Counted from the first letter of the stretch, positions 47,755-58,058 are shown. The stretch: DNA of 64,000 bases from Arthrobacter sp. Soil782 (GCF_001428435.1 NZ_LMSO01000001.1:310001-374000); one strand, 5' to 3'. Numbers and translations: made by a program. Notes: generated by a model from the letters alone, not told the origin.

Positions 47755-48933
47755 GTGAGTTTTTCAGCAGGACCAGTACCGGAACGGCGTGTGGACATTG
47801 ACCTCGCCGCGCTGCGGCACAACGTTCGCCACATCGCCGAGATAGCGAGCCCGGCACGCGTCATGGCCGTAGTGAAGGCGGACGGCTACGGACACGGCGC
47901 TGTTCCGGTGGCAATGGCGGCGCTGGAGGCGGGCGCAACGTGGTTGGGCGTTGCCCACATTGCCGAAGCCGTTGAACTGCGCCGCGCCGGCATTGAAGCA
48001 CCGATCCTCGCCTGGCTGCACACTGAGTCCAGTGATTTCGCCGCTGCCATCGAGCTGGGTGTGGACCTCGGCATTTCGGGTTGGGAGCTGGCTCACGTCG
48101 TCGCGGAAGCACGCAGGATCGAGCGTCCCGCGCGCGTGCACCTCAAGATCGATACCGGCCTCGGCCGGAACGGCTGCCCGCCGGAGCAGTGGGAAGCACT
48201 CCTGGGCCGGGCGCTGGAGCACCAGGAGGACGGGCTGCTGCGGGTGGTCGGAGTCTTCTCCCACCTCGCCGTCGCGGATGAACCCGACCGCGAAGAAACC
48301 GACGAGCAGATTGACCGTTTCCGGGAGGCTGTCGCAGTCGCCGAGGACGCAGGAGTTGACCTTGAGGTACGCCACCTGGCCAATACCCCCGGCACGCTCT
48401 CCCGGCCGGACGCGCATTTCGACCTTGTACGGGTGGGCCTTGGAATCTATGGGCTCTCGCCGTTTGACGGGCAGTCCTCGGAGGAGCTCGGGCTCCGCCC
48501 GGTCATGAGCTTCCGGACCACCATCGCCAATTGCAAGGAAGTGCCGGAAGGCCACGGTGTCTCCTACGGACTGGCCTACCGCACGGACAAGCGAACCACG
48601 TTGGGGCTCGTGCCGGTGGGCTACGGCGACGGCGTGCCACGAGTAGCAACCGGTGCCCCTGTCTCGGTCGGCGGCCGGTTCTACCCGGTAGTGGGCAGGA
48701 TCGCCATGGACCAGTTCGTCATTGACTTCGAGGAGACCGGTATCGCGGACTCGGAGGACAGTCCACTGGGCCAGGAGGCGGTTCTCTTCGGAGCGGGCGG
48801 CGGCACGCCCACAGCCGATGACTGGGCCCGGGCAAGCGGCTCAATCAACTACGAGATTGTCACCCGCATCAGCCCCCGCGTGACCCGCCGGTATGTCGAT
48901 TCAGAGGCTATTGAAGCGGAGGCTGACCGGTGA
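47755..48933 (+). CDS. alr: Alanine racemase
   Basis: PLP enzyme making D-alanine for peptidoglycan. 392 residues, GTG start. The PLP lysine is Lys41 in VMAVVKADGYGHGAVPVA. HLKIDTGLGRNGCPP, GVFSHLAVADEPD, VRVGLGIYGLSPFDG and the second-subunit region GYGDGVPR, GRIAMDQFVIDF are typical. Its stop overlaps the tsaE start by 4 bases, starting a run of coupled genes to tsaD. Confidence 0.96.
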   Translation: MSFSAGPVPERRVDIDLAALRHNVRHIAEIASPARVMAVVKADGYGHGAVPVAMAALEAGATWLGVAHIAEAVELRRAGIEAPILAWLHTESSDFAAAIELGVDLGISGWELAHVVAEARRIERPARVHLKIDTGLGRNGCPPEQWEALLGRALEHQEDGLLRVVGVFSHLAVADEPDREETDEQIDRFREAVAVAEDAGVDLEVRHLANTPGTLSRPDAHFDLVRVGLGIYGLSPFDGQSSEELGLRPVMSFRTTIANCKEVPEGHGVSYGLAYRTDKRTTLGLVPVGYGDGVPRVATGAPVSVGGRFYPVVGRIAMDQFVIDFEETGIADSEDSPLGQEAVLFGAGGGTPTADDWARASGSINYEIVTRISPRVTRRYVDSEAIEAEADR

Positions 48934-49466
48934 CCGGTCCCGTCTGGTCGCAGGAGTTTTCCGTAGTGTCCGTCGAGGAGTTGCAGGGCGCGGCCACAAG
49001 CATTGGAAGCCGGCTCGCCGCCGGTGACCTTCTCATCCTCACCGGAGAACTCGGAGCGGGCAAAACCACCTTCACGCAGGGACTGGGGCGCGGGCTCGGC
49101 GTGCGGGAAGGCATCATTTCACCCACCTTTGTGCTGGTCCGCAACCATCCCTCGCGCGCCGACGGGCCCGCGCTGGTCCACGTCGATGCCTACCGGCTCG
49201 AGTCAGATGCAGAAATAGACGACCTCGACCTTGAATCGACGCTGGACAGTTCCGTCACAGTCGTGGAATGGGGATCCGGCCGGGTGGAGCACCTGGCTGA
49301 GAGTTGGCTGCACATCACGCTGGTGCGTCCCGCCGCCTCGCCTGCTGCCGGTTCGCCCGCGGCGCAGACGGCACCAACCGATGACGACGACGACGAACCG
49401 CGCCAGGTGCGCATCGAAGCCTTCGGTCCGCGCTGGGTGGACCAACAGCTGGGAGCGCTGGTCTAA
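48930..49466 (+). CDS. tsaE: tRNA t6A biosynthesis ATPase TsaE
   Basis: P-loop protein that helps the TsaB-TsaD complex make N6-threonylcarbamoyladenosine at tRNA position 37. 178 residues, GTG start overlapping alr. Walker A is LTGELGAGKTTFTQGLG, with SPTFVLVRNH and LVHVDAYRLES, then VVEWGSG. An Ala/Pro- and Asp-rich insert (PAASPAAGSPAAQT, then DDDDDE) comes near the C-terminus. Confidence 0.94.
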   Translation: MTGPVWSQEFSVVSVEELQGAATSIGSRLAAGDLLILTGELGAGKTTFTQGLGRGLGVREGIISPTFVLVRNHPSRADGPALVHVDAYRLESDAEIDDLDLESTLDSSVTVVEWGSGRVEHLAESWLHITLVRPAASPAAGSPAAQTAPTDDDDDEPRQVRIEAFGPRWVDQQLGALV

Positions 49467-49467
49467 C

Positions 49468-50121
49468 GTGCTGATTCTGTCCCTTGACACGTCCGCCGCC
49501 GCCAGCGCTGGGCTGGTGCGCAACGGCGTCGTTCTCCAGCGGTTCGCCTCAACCGACACGCGCTCACACGCTGAAGTGCTGGCTCCCGCCGTCGAGCAAT
49601 TGTTGGCAGCCGCAGCAGTGCGCGGAACGGAACTCGATGCGATCGTGGTGGGCGTCGGTCCCGGCCCGTTCACTGGGCTGCGTGCCGGCATCGCGACGGC
49701 GCGGATGCTGTCCTTTGTGTGGAGCGTGCCGCTGCACGGAGTGATGAGCCTGGACGCGGTGGCGCTTGACGCCGGGCACGCCGGGGGCGAGTTCGCGGTG
49801 GCCACCGATGCCCGGCGCAAGGAAGTGTACTGGGCGCGCTACCGGACGGAATCTCCGTTGCCGGTACTCGTGGACGGTCCGCATGTGGGGCCGGCGGAAG
49901 ATGTTCCCGACCTGCCGGTGTATGGCCGCGGTGCCGGCCTCTATGCTGAGCGGCTGACCGGTTCAGCCGCTGCAACCGAACTCACGCCCGACGCCGCGGC
50001 GCTGGCTTTGGTCGCGGAGCATACCCTCGCCAGGGGTGGGACCCTGCGCCCGACCACTCCGCTGTACCTGCGGGAGTCGGATGCCAAGGTGCCGGGTCCG
50101 CGGAAGAAGGCGCTGCTGTGA
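49468..50121 (+). CDS. tsaB: tRNA t6A biosynthesis protein TsaB
   Basis: Kinase-like scaffold that pairs with TsaD. The GTG at 49468 is one base after the tsaE stop and gives 217 residues starting VLILSLDTSAAASAGLVRNG; the longer open frame upstream overlaps tsaE. VEQLLAAAAVRGTELDAIVVGVGPGPFTGLRAGIATA is the hallmark region (split here over bases 49590-49700). Its stop overlaps the rimI start by 4 bases. Confidence 0.94.
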   Translation: MLILSLDTSAAASAGLVRNGVVLQRFASTDTRSHAEVLAPAVEQLLAAAAVRGTELDAIVVGVGPGPFTGLRAGIATARMLSFVWSVPLHGVMSLDAVALDAGHAGGEFAVATDARRKEVYWARYRTESPLPVLVDGPHVGPAEDVPDLPVYGRGAGLYAERLTGSAAATELTPDAAALALVAEHTLARGGTLRPTTPLYLRESDAKVPGPRKKALL

Positions 50122-50600
50122 CGTTTACTCTTCGGCCCATGCGGCTGCAGGACATCCCCGCGGTCGGCCTGCTGGAGCAGAAGCTTTTCCCGATTGATGC
50201 CTGGCCGCTGGAACTGTTCTTCGACGAGTTCGCGCAGACCGAGACGCGGCAGTACCTGATTGCCGAAGTTGATGGGGAGCTCAGTGGCTACTGCGGCGTC
50301 ATGGTAGTCGGTAGGACGGCGGACATCCAGACCATCGGTGTGCTGCCGGAGTATGAGGGCCGGGGAATCGGCACGGCAATGCTGACCAGCATGCTCAAGG
50401 AAGCGCGGCGGCGCGGTGCAGCGGAAACCCTGCTCGAAGTCCGCGAGGACAACCCGCGGGCGCGCCGGCTGTATGAGCTGTTCGGTTTCGAGCACATCCA
50501 CACTCGGCGACGGTATTACCGCGATGGTGTGAATGCCCACGTCATGCGGCTGATCTTCGACTCCTCCGGCGCAGCGAAAGGTGATCATGAACCGGTCTGA
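50118..50600 (+). CDS. rimI: Ribosomal protein S18-alanine N-acetyltransferase
   Basis: GNAT acetyltransferase that modifies the N-terminus of S18. 160 residues, GTG start overlapping tsaB. It has the acetyl-CoA motif [17 protein letters not shown] followed by [20 protein letters not shown] and [14 protein letters not shown]. The arrangement tsaB-rimI-tsaD is common in actinobacteria and related groups. Confidence 0.93.
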   Translation: MTFTLRPMRLQDIPAVGLLEQKLFPIDAWPLELFFDEFAQTETRQYLIAEVDGELSGYCGVMVVGRTADIQTIGVLPEYEGRGIGTAMLTSMLKEARRRGAAETLLEVREDNPRARRLYELFGFEHIHTRRRYYRDGVNAHVMRLIFDSSGAAKGDHEPV

Positions 50601-51654
50601 ACCCCTGGTGCTGGGGATCGAGTCCTCCTGCGACGAAACCGGCGTCGGAATCGTGCGCGGAACCACCCTGCTGACCAACGCCGTGTCATCCTCCATGGAC
50701 GAGCACGTGCGCTTCGGCGGTGTCATTCCCGAGATCGCTTCCCGGGCACACCTTGACGCGATGGTGCCCACGCTTCAGCAGGCGCTCGACGAGGCCGGGG
50801 TGCAGCTGGCCGACGTCGATGCGCTCGCCGTCACCTCTGGCCCCGGGCTGTCCGGCGCGCTCATGGTCGGCGTGGCGGCGGCGAAGGCGCTGGCGGTCGC
50901 AACGGGAAAGCCTCTCTTCGCGGTGAACCACCTGGTGGCACACGTCGGGGTAGGGCTGCTCGACTCCGGCAAACTGCCCGAGAACCTTGGGGCACTGCTG
51001 GTATCCGGCGGGCACACGGAGATACTGCGCGTGCGTAACCTGGCTTCCGACGTCGAGCTGTTGGGTTCCACGATCGACGACGCCGCCGGTGAGGCATACG
51101 ACAAGGTGGCAAGAATCCTCGGCCTCGGGTATCCGGGCGGTCCGGCGATTGACCGGATCGCGGCGCAGGGCAATCCTGCTGCTGTGCGGTTTCCGCGCGG
51201 GCTGAGTCAGCCGAAGTACCTGGGGACCGCTGAGCAGCCCGGCCCGCACCGGTACGACTGGTCGTTCAGCGGACTGAAGACCGCCGTCGCACGGTTCGTT
51301 GAGGACTGCGAGGCGCGCGGTGTCGAGGTACCGGTTGCGGACGTCGCGGCGTCCTTTCAGGAAGCCGTGGTGGATATCATCACGTCGAAGGCGGTGCTGG
51401 CCTGTACCGAGAACGGCATCACGTCGCTGCTGCTGGGCGGAGGAGTGGCGTCGAACTCGCGGCTTCGTCAGCTGACCCGGGAACGCTGTGAAGCGGCGGG
51501 TATCACGCTCACCATTCCGCCGTCGTCGTTATGTACTGACAACGGGGCCATGGTGGCGGCTCTTGCCGCGCGCATCATCATGGACGGCGACGAGCCCAGC
51601 GGGATCGGCTTCGGTACTGATTCCTCAATGCCGGTGAGTACGGTTCACCTCTAA
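50587..51654 (+). CDS. tsaD: tRNA N6-threonylcarbamoyladenosine transferase TsaD
   Basis: Catalytic subunit of t6A synthesis. The ATG at 50587 gives 355 residues ([20 protein letters not shown]) and overlaps rimI by 14 bases; AAAGGTGATC lies before it. The metal-binding His pair is in [56 protein letters not shown] and [14 protein letters not shown] are family motifs; the ATP site ends CTDNGAMVA. Confidence 0.96.
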   Translation: MNRSEPLVLGIESSCDETGVGIVRGTTLLTNAVSSSMDEHVRFGGVIPEIASRAHLDAMVPTLQQALDEAGVQLADVDALAVTSGPGLSGALMVGVAAAKALAVATGKPLFAVNHLVAHVGVGLLDSGKLPENLGALLVSGGHTEILRVRNLASDVELLGSTIDDAAGEAYDKVARILGLGYPGGPAIDRIAAQGNPAAVRFPRGLSQPKYLGTAEQPGPHRYDWSFSGLKTAVARFVEDCEARGVEVPVADVAASFQEAVVDIITSKAVLACTENGITSLLLGGGVASNSRLRQLTRERCEAAGITLTIPPSSLCTDNGAMVAALAARIIMDGDEPSGIGFGTDSSMPVSTVHL

Positions 51655-51658
51655 CCCG

Positions 51659-51725
51659 TCGCGTTCATTTGTCAGGACTCGCACCCAAAGGACGCGCAGA
51701 AGGGGTGTGTCCTGCGAATTCAAGG
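51659..51725 (+). repeat. 67-bp repeat, copy A (pairs with 52344-52410)
   Basis: Aligns without gaps to copy B, with about 57 of 67 bases equal. Both start TCGCGTTCATT and share AAGGGGTGTGTCCTGCGAAT near the end. The outer parts are complementary (CAGGAC near the left, GTCCTG near the right), so each copy can fold into a stem-loop. It lies between tsaD and the next promoter. Confidence 0.85.
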
Positions 51726-51750
51726 GCTGTCGCTCGGGTGGCCTGCCGTT

Positions 51751-51756
51751 TACGGT
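51751..51756 (+). promoter_or_regulatory. -10 box for leaderless TIGR03086-type gene
   Basis: TACGGT ends 6 bases before the ATG at 51763; no ribosome binding site. Confidence 0.45.
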
Positions 51757-51762
51757 TGTGCC

Positions 51763-52329
51763 ATGACTACCTATTCGGAGCTGTTTCGGACTGAGAATGC
51801 CCGTTTGACCGAGATCCTCGAGACGGTTGAGGACTGGAATGCCCCGTCGCCTTGTACCGGCTGGGCCATCAGTGACGTTTTGGACCATCTGATTGACACC
51901 GAACGGGACTTCCTTGGCAAGCATGACATTGACACGGGCTCCCGGCCGGACACGTCGCAGGACCCGGCGGGCGCGTGGAAGACTCATGCGTCGCGAGTTC
52001 AGCATGTCCTCGACACCGCCGAGCTCGCGGAAACGTCATTCGACGGGTTTTTCGGGCCGACGACGGTCGGCGCTACGCTCGCGACCTTCTACGGGTTCGA
52101 TCTGCTGGTGCATCGCTGGGATATTGCCCGGGGTGCCGGCAGGGACACCAAGTTCAACGAATCCGAGCTTGACCTCATCGAGAAGTCGCTCGAGGGATTC
52201 GGCGAGAACCTCTACATGGAAGGGATTTGCCGGCCGGCGCTGCCCGCCCCGGCAGATGCGGATCGGGCAACAAGGCTTCTGGCTCGGATGGGCCGCGACG
52301 CCGGCTGGCAGCCGGCCGTCAACGCCTGA
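51763..52329 (+). CDS. DinB-like / maleylpyruvate isomerase N-terminal (TIGR03086-type) protein
   Basis: A 188-residue protein of the DinB/MDMPI four-helix family. CTGWAISDVLDHLIDTERDF carries the first metal-binding His. FYGFDLLVHRWDIARGAG carries the later His that completes the usual three-His site (a third is not certain). Members bind divalent metal and some act as mycothiol-dependent isomerases or transferases, so a thiol-linked detoxification role is possible. It stands alone, framed by two copies of a 67-bp repeat in the same orientation. Confidence 0.8.
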   Translation: MTTYSELFRTENARLTEILETVEDWNAPSPCTGWAISDVLDHLIDTERDFLGKHDIDTGSRPDTSQDPAGAWKTHASRVQHVLDTAELAETSFDGFFGPTTVGATLATFYGFDLLVHRWDIARGAGRDTKFNESELDLIEKSLEGFGENLYMEGICRPALPAPADADRATRLLARMGRDAGWQPAVNA

Positions 52330-52343
52330 CTTCGCGCACAACC

Positions 52344-52410
52344 TCGCGTTCATTCGGCAGGACAGGCCCCGAAAGCACGCGCAAAAGGGGTGTGTCCTGC
52401 GAATACAACG
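52344..52410 (+). repeat. 67-bp repeat, copy B (pairs with 51659-51725)
   Basis: Direct repeat of copy A, just after the TIGR03086-type gene. ATTCGGCAGGACA on the left can pair with TGTCCTGCGAAT on the right with a one-base bulge, giving a stem of about 12 bp. It is also placed at the 3' end of the leftward GCS2 gene, so it could serve as a two-way terminator. Confidence 0.85.
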
Positions 52411-52419
52411 CGGGGACGG

Positions 52420-53559
52420 TTAGGCGCGGAGCTGGCGCACCATATCGAGTACGACGGCGCTCAGGTCACCGTTGTTCTCGGCGGCGATGCGGCGCTGGCG
52501 CTGATATCCCGCGCCGCGCTGCAGGATCTTCTCAACGTCGGCGAGCTCCTGGGAGCAACCAAGCTTCGCCGCGACGGGCTCGAGCCGGTTCAGCTCGTCC
52601 ATCAGATGCTCGGTGACCAGGCGCTCGTTGCCGGCGGCATCCAGAATAATGATCGCTTCCAACCCGTAACGGGCGGCGCGCCACTTGTTCTCCTGCACAT
52701 GCCATGGCGGCATGGTGGGAATCGAGCCGCCGTTGTCGAGAGTGGTTGAGAAGTCGTCCACGAGGCACTGGGTCAGCGCAGCCACCGCGCCGACGTCCTC
52801 GAGCGTCGAGAGCCCGTCACACACGCGCATTTCAACGGTTCCAAGGTTTCCTACCGGGCGAATGTCCCAGCGGATCTCGCTCACCGTATCGATCACACCG
52901 GTGGTGAACATGTCCTGCACATAGGACTCATACTCCGCCCAGCTTCGAAACTGGAACGGCAGGCCGGCGGTGGGCAACTGCTGGAACATCAGCGCGCGCT
53001 GGGACGCGTACCCGGTATCTTCGCCTCCCCAGAACGGCGACGACGCCGAAATCGCCTGGAAATGCGGAAAGTAGTTCACGAGCCCGTCGACCACCGGAAG
53101 CGCCTTATCCCGGGAATCCAGCCCCACGTGCACATGGACGCCGTAAATCACCATCTGCTGGCCCCACCACTGCGTGCGGTCGATCAGCTTGAAGTAACGG
53201 TCCTTGTCCGTGACCGGCTGGGAGCGCGGTGCGCTGAACGGATGGGACCCGGCAGAGAACAGCTCAACGCCCATCGGGTCCGTGACCTCGCGTACCGCGG
53301 CGAGCGACCGGCTCAGGTCTTCTTTGGCTTCAGCGACTGTATGGCAGATGCCCGTCACAATTTCCACAGTGTTGAGGAGGAGTTCCTGCTTGATGTGGGG
53401 GTGCTCATCATCGGCCTGCAGCTCGGGATGCCGCTCGTTGACGCCACGGAGTACCTCTTTGGCCACAGAGACCAGGTCGCCGTTGTAACGGTCGACCAGG
53501 GCGAGCTCCCACTCAACGCCGAGGGTCGATTGCTCGGACTTCGCGAAATCAATCTTCAA
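52420..53559 (-). CDS. Carboxylate-amine ligase / glutamate-cysteine ligase type 2 (YbdK-like)
   Basis: A 379-residue GCS2-family ATP-dependent ligase. TTG start (LKIDFAKSEQSTLGVEWELA) with AGGAG 5 bases before it. Motifs are TLGVEWELALVD, HPHIKQELLLNTVEIVTGIC, FSAGSHPFSAP and YGVHVHVGLDSRDKALPVVD. In E. coli YbdK has weak gamma-glutamylcysteine ligase activity. Actinobacteria make mycothiol rather than glutathione, so the product here may be used for ergothioneine (EgtA-like step) or something else; no egt genes are near. Confidence 0.88.
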   Translation of the reverse strand: MKIDFAKSEQSTLGVEWELALVDRYNGDLVSVAKEVLRGVNERHPELQADDEHPHIKQELLLNTVEIVTGICHTVAEAKEDLSRSLAAVREVTDPMGVELFSAGSHPFSAPRSQPVTDKDRYFKLIDRTQWWGQQMVIYGVHVHVGLDSRDKALPVVDGLVNYFPHFQAISASSPFWGGEDTGYASQRALMFQQLPTAGLPFQFRSWAEYESYVQDMFTTGVIDTVSEIRWDIRPVGNLGTVEMRVCDGLSTLEDVGAVAALTQCLVDDFSTTLDNGGSIPTMPPWHVQENKWRAARYGLEAIIILDAAGNERLVTEHLMDELNRLEPVAAKLGCSQELADVEKILQRGAGYQRQRRIAAENNGDLSAVVLDMVRQLRA

Positions 53560-53697
53560 TGCTGCTCCTGACCGGTACCGGACTGTTGGAAATGTGTGCC
53601 TCGGTATCGCGCCATCGCGGGTGAGAACTGACCCAATAGTAGTGCAGGAGAGGTTCCGTTCTGCCGTGTGAAGCGACCACCCTCAGGAAACGACCGG

Positions 53698-53703
53698 CAT
53701 AAT
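53698..53703 (+). promoter_or_regulatory. -10 box for leaderless shikimate dehydrogenase-like gene
   Basis: CATAAT ends 6 bases before the GTG at 53710; no ribosome binding site. Confidence 0.45.
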
Positions 53704-53709
53704 TGACGG

Positions 53710-54531
53710 GTGCCGATCCTGAACAAAGACATGGTCCTGTGTATCTCCCTCGCCGCAAGGCCCAGCAATCTAGGAACCCGCTTCCACAACTGGCTGTATG
53801 ACCAGCTCAACCTGAACTACATCTACAAGGCGTTCACCACTACTGACCTGCCGGCAGCCATCGGCGGCGTCCGGGCGCTTGGGATTCGCGGGTGCGCCGT
53901 GTCTATGCCGTTCAAGGAAGACGTCATCGAGCTGGTGGACCGCATGCACCCCTCCGCGCTGGCCATCGATTCGGTCAACACCATCGTGAACGACGACGGC
54001 GTCCTCACCGCCTACAACACCGATTACCTTGCGGTCGCGGAACTGATTGGACAGCGCTCGGAGGTGACGCCGTCGTCGTCGGTTCTGCTGCGCGGCTCCG
54101 GCGGAATGGCCAAGGCTGTTGCCGCGGCCGTCCGGGACGCGGGCTTCACCCAGGTGACGGTTGTTGCACGGAACGAGGAGGCCGGCAGACGCCTGGCAGG
54201 GTTGTACGGGTTCCAGTGGCAGGCCGAGCCGGGAAACTCCACCGCGGACCTGCTCATCAATGTGACACCGCTCGGCATGACGGGGCAGGACGAGGAGGTC
54301 CAGTCCTTCAGCGATGAGGCGGTTGCTGCGGCGTCGCTAGTGTTCGACGTCGTTGCGTTGCCGTCGGAGACACCGCTCATCCGGGCTGCCCGGCGCGCAG
54401 GCAAGCCAGTGCTCACGGGAGCCGAGGTGATTGCACTGCAGGCGGCGGAACAGTTTGTCCTCTACACCGGCGTGCGTCCATCGGCCGAGCAGATTCGCCA
54501 GGCGGGAGAGTTTTCGCGGCAGCCTGCGTAG
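53710..54531 (+). CDS. Shikimate 5-dehydrogenase-like protein, HI0607 (SDH-L) subfamily
   Basis: A 273-residue protein, GTG start. Its N-terminus KDMVLCISLAARPSNLGTRF and the run ALGIRGCAVSMPFKEDVIEL match the SDH-L subfamily typified by Haemophilus HI0607, not the main AroE. The catalytic Lys/Asp pair (PFKE, YNTDY) and a Rossmann-like loop GSGGMAKAVAAAVRDAG are present; ADLLINVTPLGMTG follows. SDH-L enzymes oxidise shikimate slowly and their true substrate is uncertain. No other aro genes are near. Confidence 0.9.
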   Translation: MPILNKDMVLCISLAARPSNLGTRFHNWLYDQLNLNYIYKAFTTTDLPAAIGGVRALGIRGCAVSMPFKEDVIELVDRMHPSALAIDSVNTIVNDDGVLTAYNTDYLAVAELIGQRSEVTPSSSVLLRGSGGMAKAVAAAVRDAGFTQVTVVARNEEAGRRLAGLYGFQWQAEPGNSTADLLINVTPLGMTGQDEEVQSFSDEAVAAASLVFDVVALPSETPLIRAARRAGKPVLTGAEVIALQAAEQFVLYTGVRPSAEQIRQAGEFSRQPA

Positions 54532-54551
54532 CTGCCAGAGCAGCACCGGAT

Positions 54552-55763
54552 CTAGCCCAGTACCGGATCGACGACGACGGCGACGCGCTCTTCGCCGATC
54601 CGCGTCAGTACCAGCGTGGCCTTGTTCGTTGCCTTCTTCGAGCCGGCGAGGAGCTGCTTTCGCAGCTCTTCGGGCGTGACTGAGGTTCCGCGTTTCTTGA
54701 TGTCGAGGATCCCGATGTCGTTGGCCTTGACCCACGCTTTCAACGCCTTGACGTTGTAGGGCATCACTTCGAGGACGCGGTAAGGCCGGGCGAAAGGGGT
54801 GTCTACCAGCTCCGGCGCGCAGACGTAGGCGATGTGCGGGTCGACCAGGTGCCCGCCGATGGAACGAGCAACGTCGGCTACCAATCCGGCCCTGATCACG
54901 GCGCCGTCCGGTTCGTAAAGGTAGCCTTCCAGCGGACCGATAGGGGCGTCGTCGTCTTCGCCGAAGTTGGTGTGGCTGGTCAGCTCAGTGGCGCCGTCGG
55001 CGCCGATGAGCAGGGCGCCGCGGCGGACGTTGTCGCGGCGGAGGGCGTTGAACCAGAGCACTACCTCGGCAACATCGCCGTCCACGCTTACCCACTGGGC
55101 TTCGCAGTTGGGCGGAACCGCGTCATGCGGGATCCCCGGTCCGAGCTTCACACCCACAGGCATGCCGGTGTCCGCGAGGCTCTCCACGAAGGACAGGGGA
55201 GGCGAGAACGCTTCCGGATCGAAGAGGCGCCTGGTGCCTGAGCTGGAAGTGGTGCGCCGGGCGGGGTCCAGCCACACGCCGTCGTACTCTGTCAGGTCAA
55301 GGGAGGAGGCATCAGTGTTGACAACAGTCGCGTTGGACCACGGCAGCAGATTCATGGTGGCGGCAGCGGCGGTGGTTTCGTCGAGTTCGACGGCGGTGAC
55401 GTCGCGTTCCAAGGTGGCGAGGGCCATCGAATCGGCGCCGATCCCGCAGCCAAGGTCTGCGACCTTCTGAACGCCGGCAGTGACGTAGCGCTGGGCATGG
55501 CGGGCGGCGACGCTGAGGCGGGTTGCCTGCTCGAGGCCGGCTGGGGTGAAAAGCATCCGGTCGGCGAAGGGACCGAACTTCACCTGAGCCTTCGCGCGGA
55601 GCCGGGACTGGGTGAGGGCTGCATTGACGACGTCGGGGGAGTGGCCCGCCGCGCGGAGCTGTTCGTTGAGCCGGAGGCTGTCCGCTTCGGAGTACGGTCC
55701 GAGAGAGTTGAGCAGCTCCCAGCCCTCGGGAGTCAGGATGGGCTCAAGGAGGTTCTGGGTCAC
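54552..55763 (-). CDS. Class I SAM methyltransferase with THUMP-like C-terminal domain
   Basis: A 403-residue protein from the GTG at 55763; the longer open frame would run through the groES control region. N-terminal helices (LTPEGWELLNSLGPYSEAD) lead to a Rossmann methyltransferase core with VADLGCGIGADSMALATLER (SAM motif I) and the catalytic-type motif VWLDPARRT. The C-terminal part (from about 330) reads as THUMP-like (YRVLEVMPYNVKALKAWVK). An RNA or protein methyltransferase is likely; the substrate is unknown. It is divergent from groES and its start lies within 82 bases of the first CIRCE. Confidence 0.85.
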   Translation of the reverse strand: MTQNLLEPILTPEGWELLNSLGPYSEADSLRLNEQLRAAGHSPDVVNAALTQSRLRAKAQVKFGPFADRMLFTPAGLEQATRLSVAARHAQRYVTAGVQKVADLGCGIGADSMALATLERDVTAVELDETTAAAATMNLLPWSNATVVNTDASSLDLTEYDGVWLDPARRTTSSSGTRRLFDPEAFSPPLSFVESLADTGMPVGVKLGPGIPHDAVPPNCEAQWVSVDGDVAEVVLWFNALRRDNVRRGALLIGADGATELTSHTNFGEDDDAPIGPLEGYLYEPDGAVIRAGLVADVARSIGGHLVDPHIAYVCAPELVDTPFARPYRVLEVMPYNVKALKAWVKANDIGILDIKKRGTSVTPEELRKQLLAGSKKATNKATLVLTRIGEERVAVVVDPVLG

Positions 55764-55844
55764 GGTGTCGCTTTCAACTGGAGCTTTCGGCGAGGGGCTG
55801 GGCCGGGTTCTCCAGTCTAGGGGAAGCCCGGCAACACCAATCCT

Positions 55845-55871
55845 CTGGCACTCGCCTTGACCGAGTGCTAA
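55845..55871 (+). promoter_or_regulatory. CIRCE operator 1 (HrcA site) of groES
   Basis: CTGGCACTC, nine bases, GAGTGCTAA. The right half matches the CIRCE consensus fully and the left differs at two positions; the 9-base centre is exact. It overlaps the -35 box of the groES promoter. Confidence 0.85.
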
Positions 55872-55886
55872 TCGGTTGCATAAAGT
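55857..55886 (+). promoter_or_regulatory. groES-groEL housekeeping promoter
   Basis: TTGACC (55857-55862) and TAAAGT (55881-55886) with an 18-base spacer. The start of transcription would fall near 55893, at the beginning of CIRCE 2, so the promoter is boxed in by two operators. Confidence 0.75.
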
Positions 55887-55891
55887 CAGAC

Positions 55892-55918
55892 TTGGCACTC
55901 TCACTATGAGGGTGCTAA
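55892..55918 (+). promoter_or_regulatory. CIRCE operator 2 (HrcA site) of groES
   Basis: TTGGCACTC, nine bases, GGGTGCTAA. One mismatch per half to the CIRCE consensus TTAGCACTC-N9-GAGTGCTAA. It covers the predicted transcription start. Confidence 0.88.
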
Positions 55919-56011
55919 TCCTTCGAGGATGCGCCAACCGGCACCGCGACGACGGTCAGCGCCTGCTCGATACCCAAAGATTCATTCAAACCAAGTGAAG
56001 GAGAGGTCCGA

Positions 56012-56308
56012 GTGTCGGTCTCTATCAAGCCTCTTGAAGATCGTATTGTTGTTCGGCCGCTGGAAGGCGAGCAGACCACCGCATCCGGTCTGGTCATCCC
56101 GGACACTGCCAAGGAAAAGCCCCAGGAGGGCGAAGTTGTCGCAGTAGGCCCCGGCCGCGTTGATGACAATGGCAACCGCGTTCCCGTTGATGTAGCTGAA
56201 GGCGACGTCGTCATCTACTCCAAGTACGGCGGAACCGAAGTCAAGCACGCAGGCCAGGAATACCTGGTTCTTTCCGCTCGCGACGTTCTGGCGATCATCG
56301 TCAAGTAG
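56012..56308 (+). CDS. groES: Co-chaperonin GroES
   Basis: Seven-membered lid of the GroEL folding chamber. 98 residues, GTG start with GAAGGAGAGG before it. [20 protein letters not shown], the mobile loop [19 protein letters not shown] and [17 protein letters not shown] are canonical, ending LAIIVK. It is under a heat-shock type promoter with two CIRCE sites. Confidence 0.97.
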   Translation: MSVSIKPLEDRIVVRPLEGEQTTASGLVIPDTAKEKPQEGEVVAVGPGRVDDNGNRVPVDVAEGDVVIYSKYGGTEVKHAGQEYLVLSARDVLAIIVK

Positions 56309-56316
56309 TTGTGCAG

Positions 56317-56348
56317 AAGAACCCCGGTCATTTCAGGCCGGGGTTCTT
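56317..56348 (+). terminator. Terminator-like hairpin between groES and groEL
   Basis: AAGAACCCCGG (56317-56327) pairs perfectly with CCGGGGTTCTT (56338-56348) over a 10-base loop, followed by TCCTGT rather than a U-run. It would let only part of transcription continue into groEL, or protect the groES message. Confidence 0.65.
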
Positions 56349-56394
56349 TCCTGTCAGTACACACCCTGCACAAGCCCGAAAGGAACGAACCTAA

Positions 56395-58011
<1,617 letters not shown>

Positions 58012-58028
58012 GCTGTTCTCATAGGTAC

Positions 58029-58058
58029 GCGCCTCGCCTTGACTCCAGGGCGGGGCGC
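58029..58058 (+). terminator. Terminator after groEL
   Basis: GCGCCTCGCC (58029-58038) pairs with GGCGGGGCGC (58049-58058), one G-U, 10-base loop, without a strong U-run. It ends the groES-groEL unit. Confidence 0.6.

Noticed and set aside
51659-52410. Composite transposon around the TIGR03086-type gene
   Set aside because: No transposase and no target-site duplication can be seen; the repeats are short stem-loop elements, so only the repeat finding is kept.
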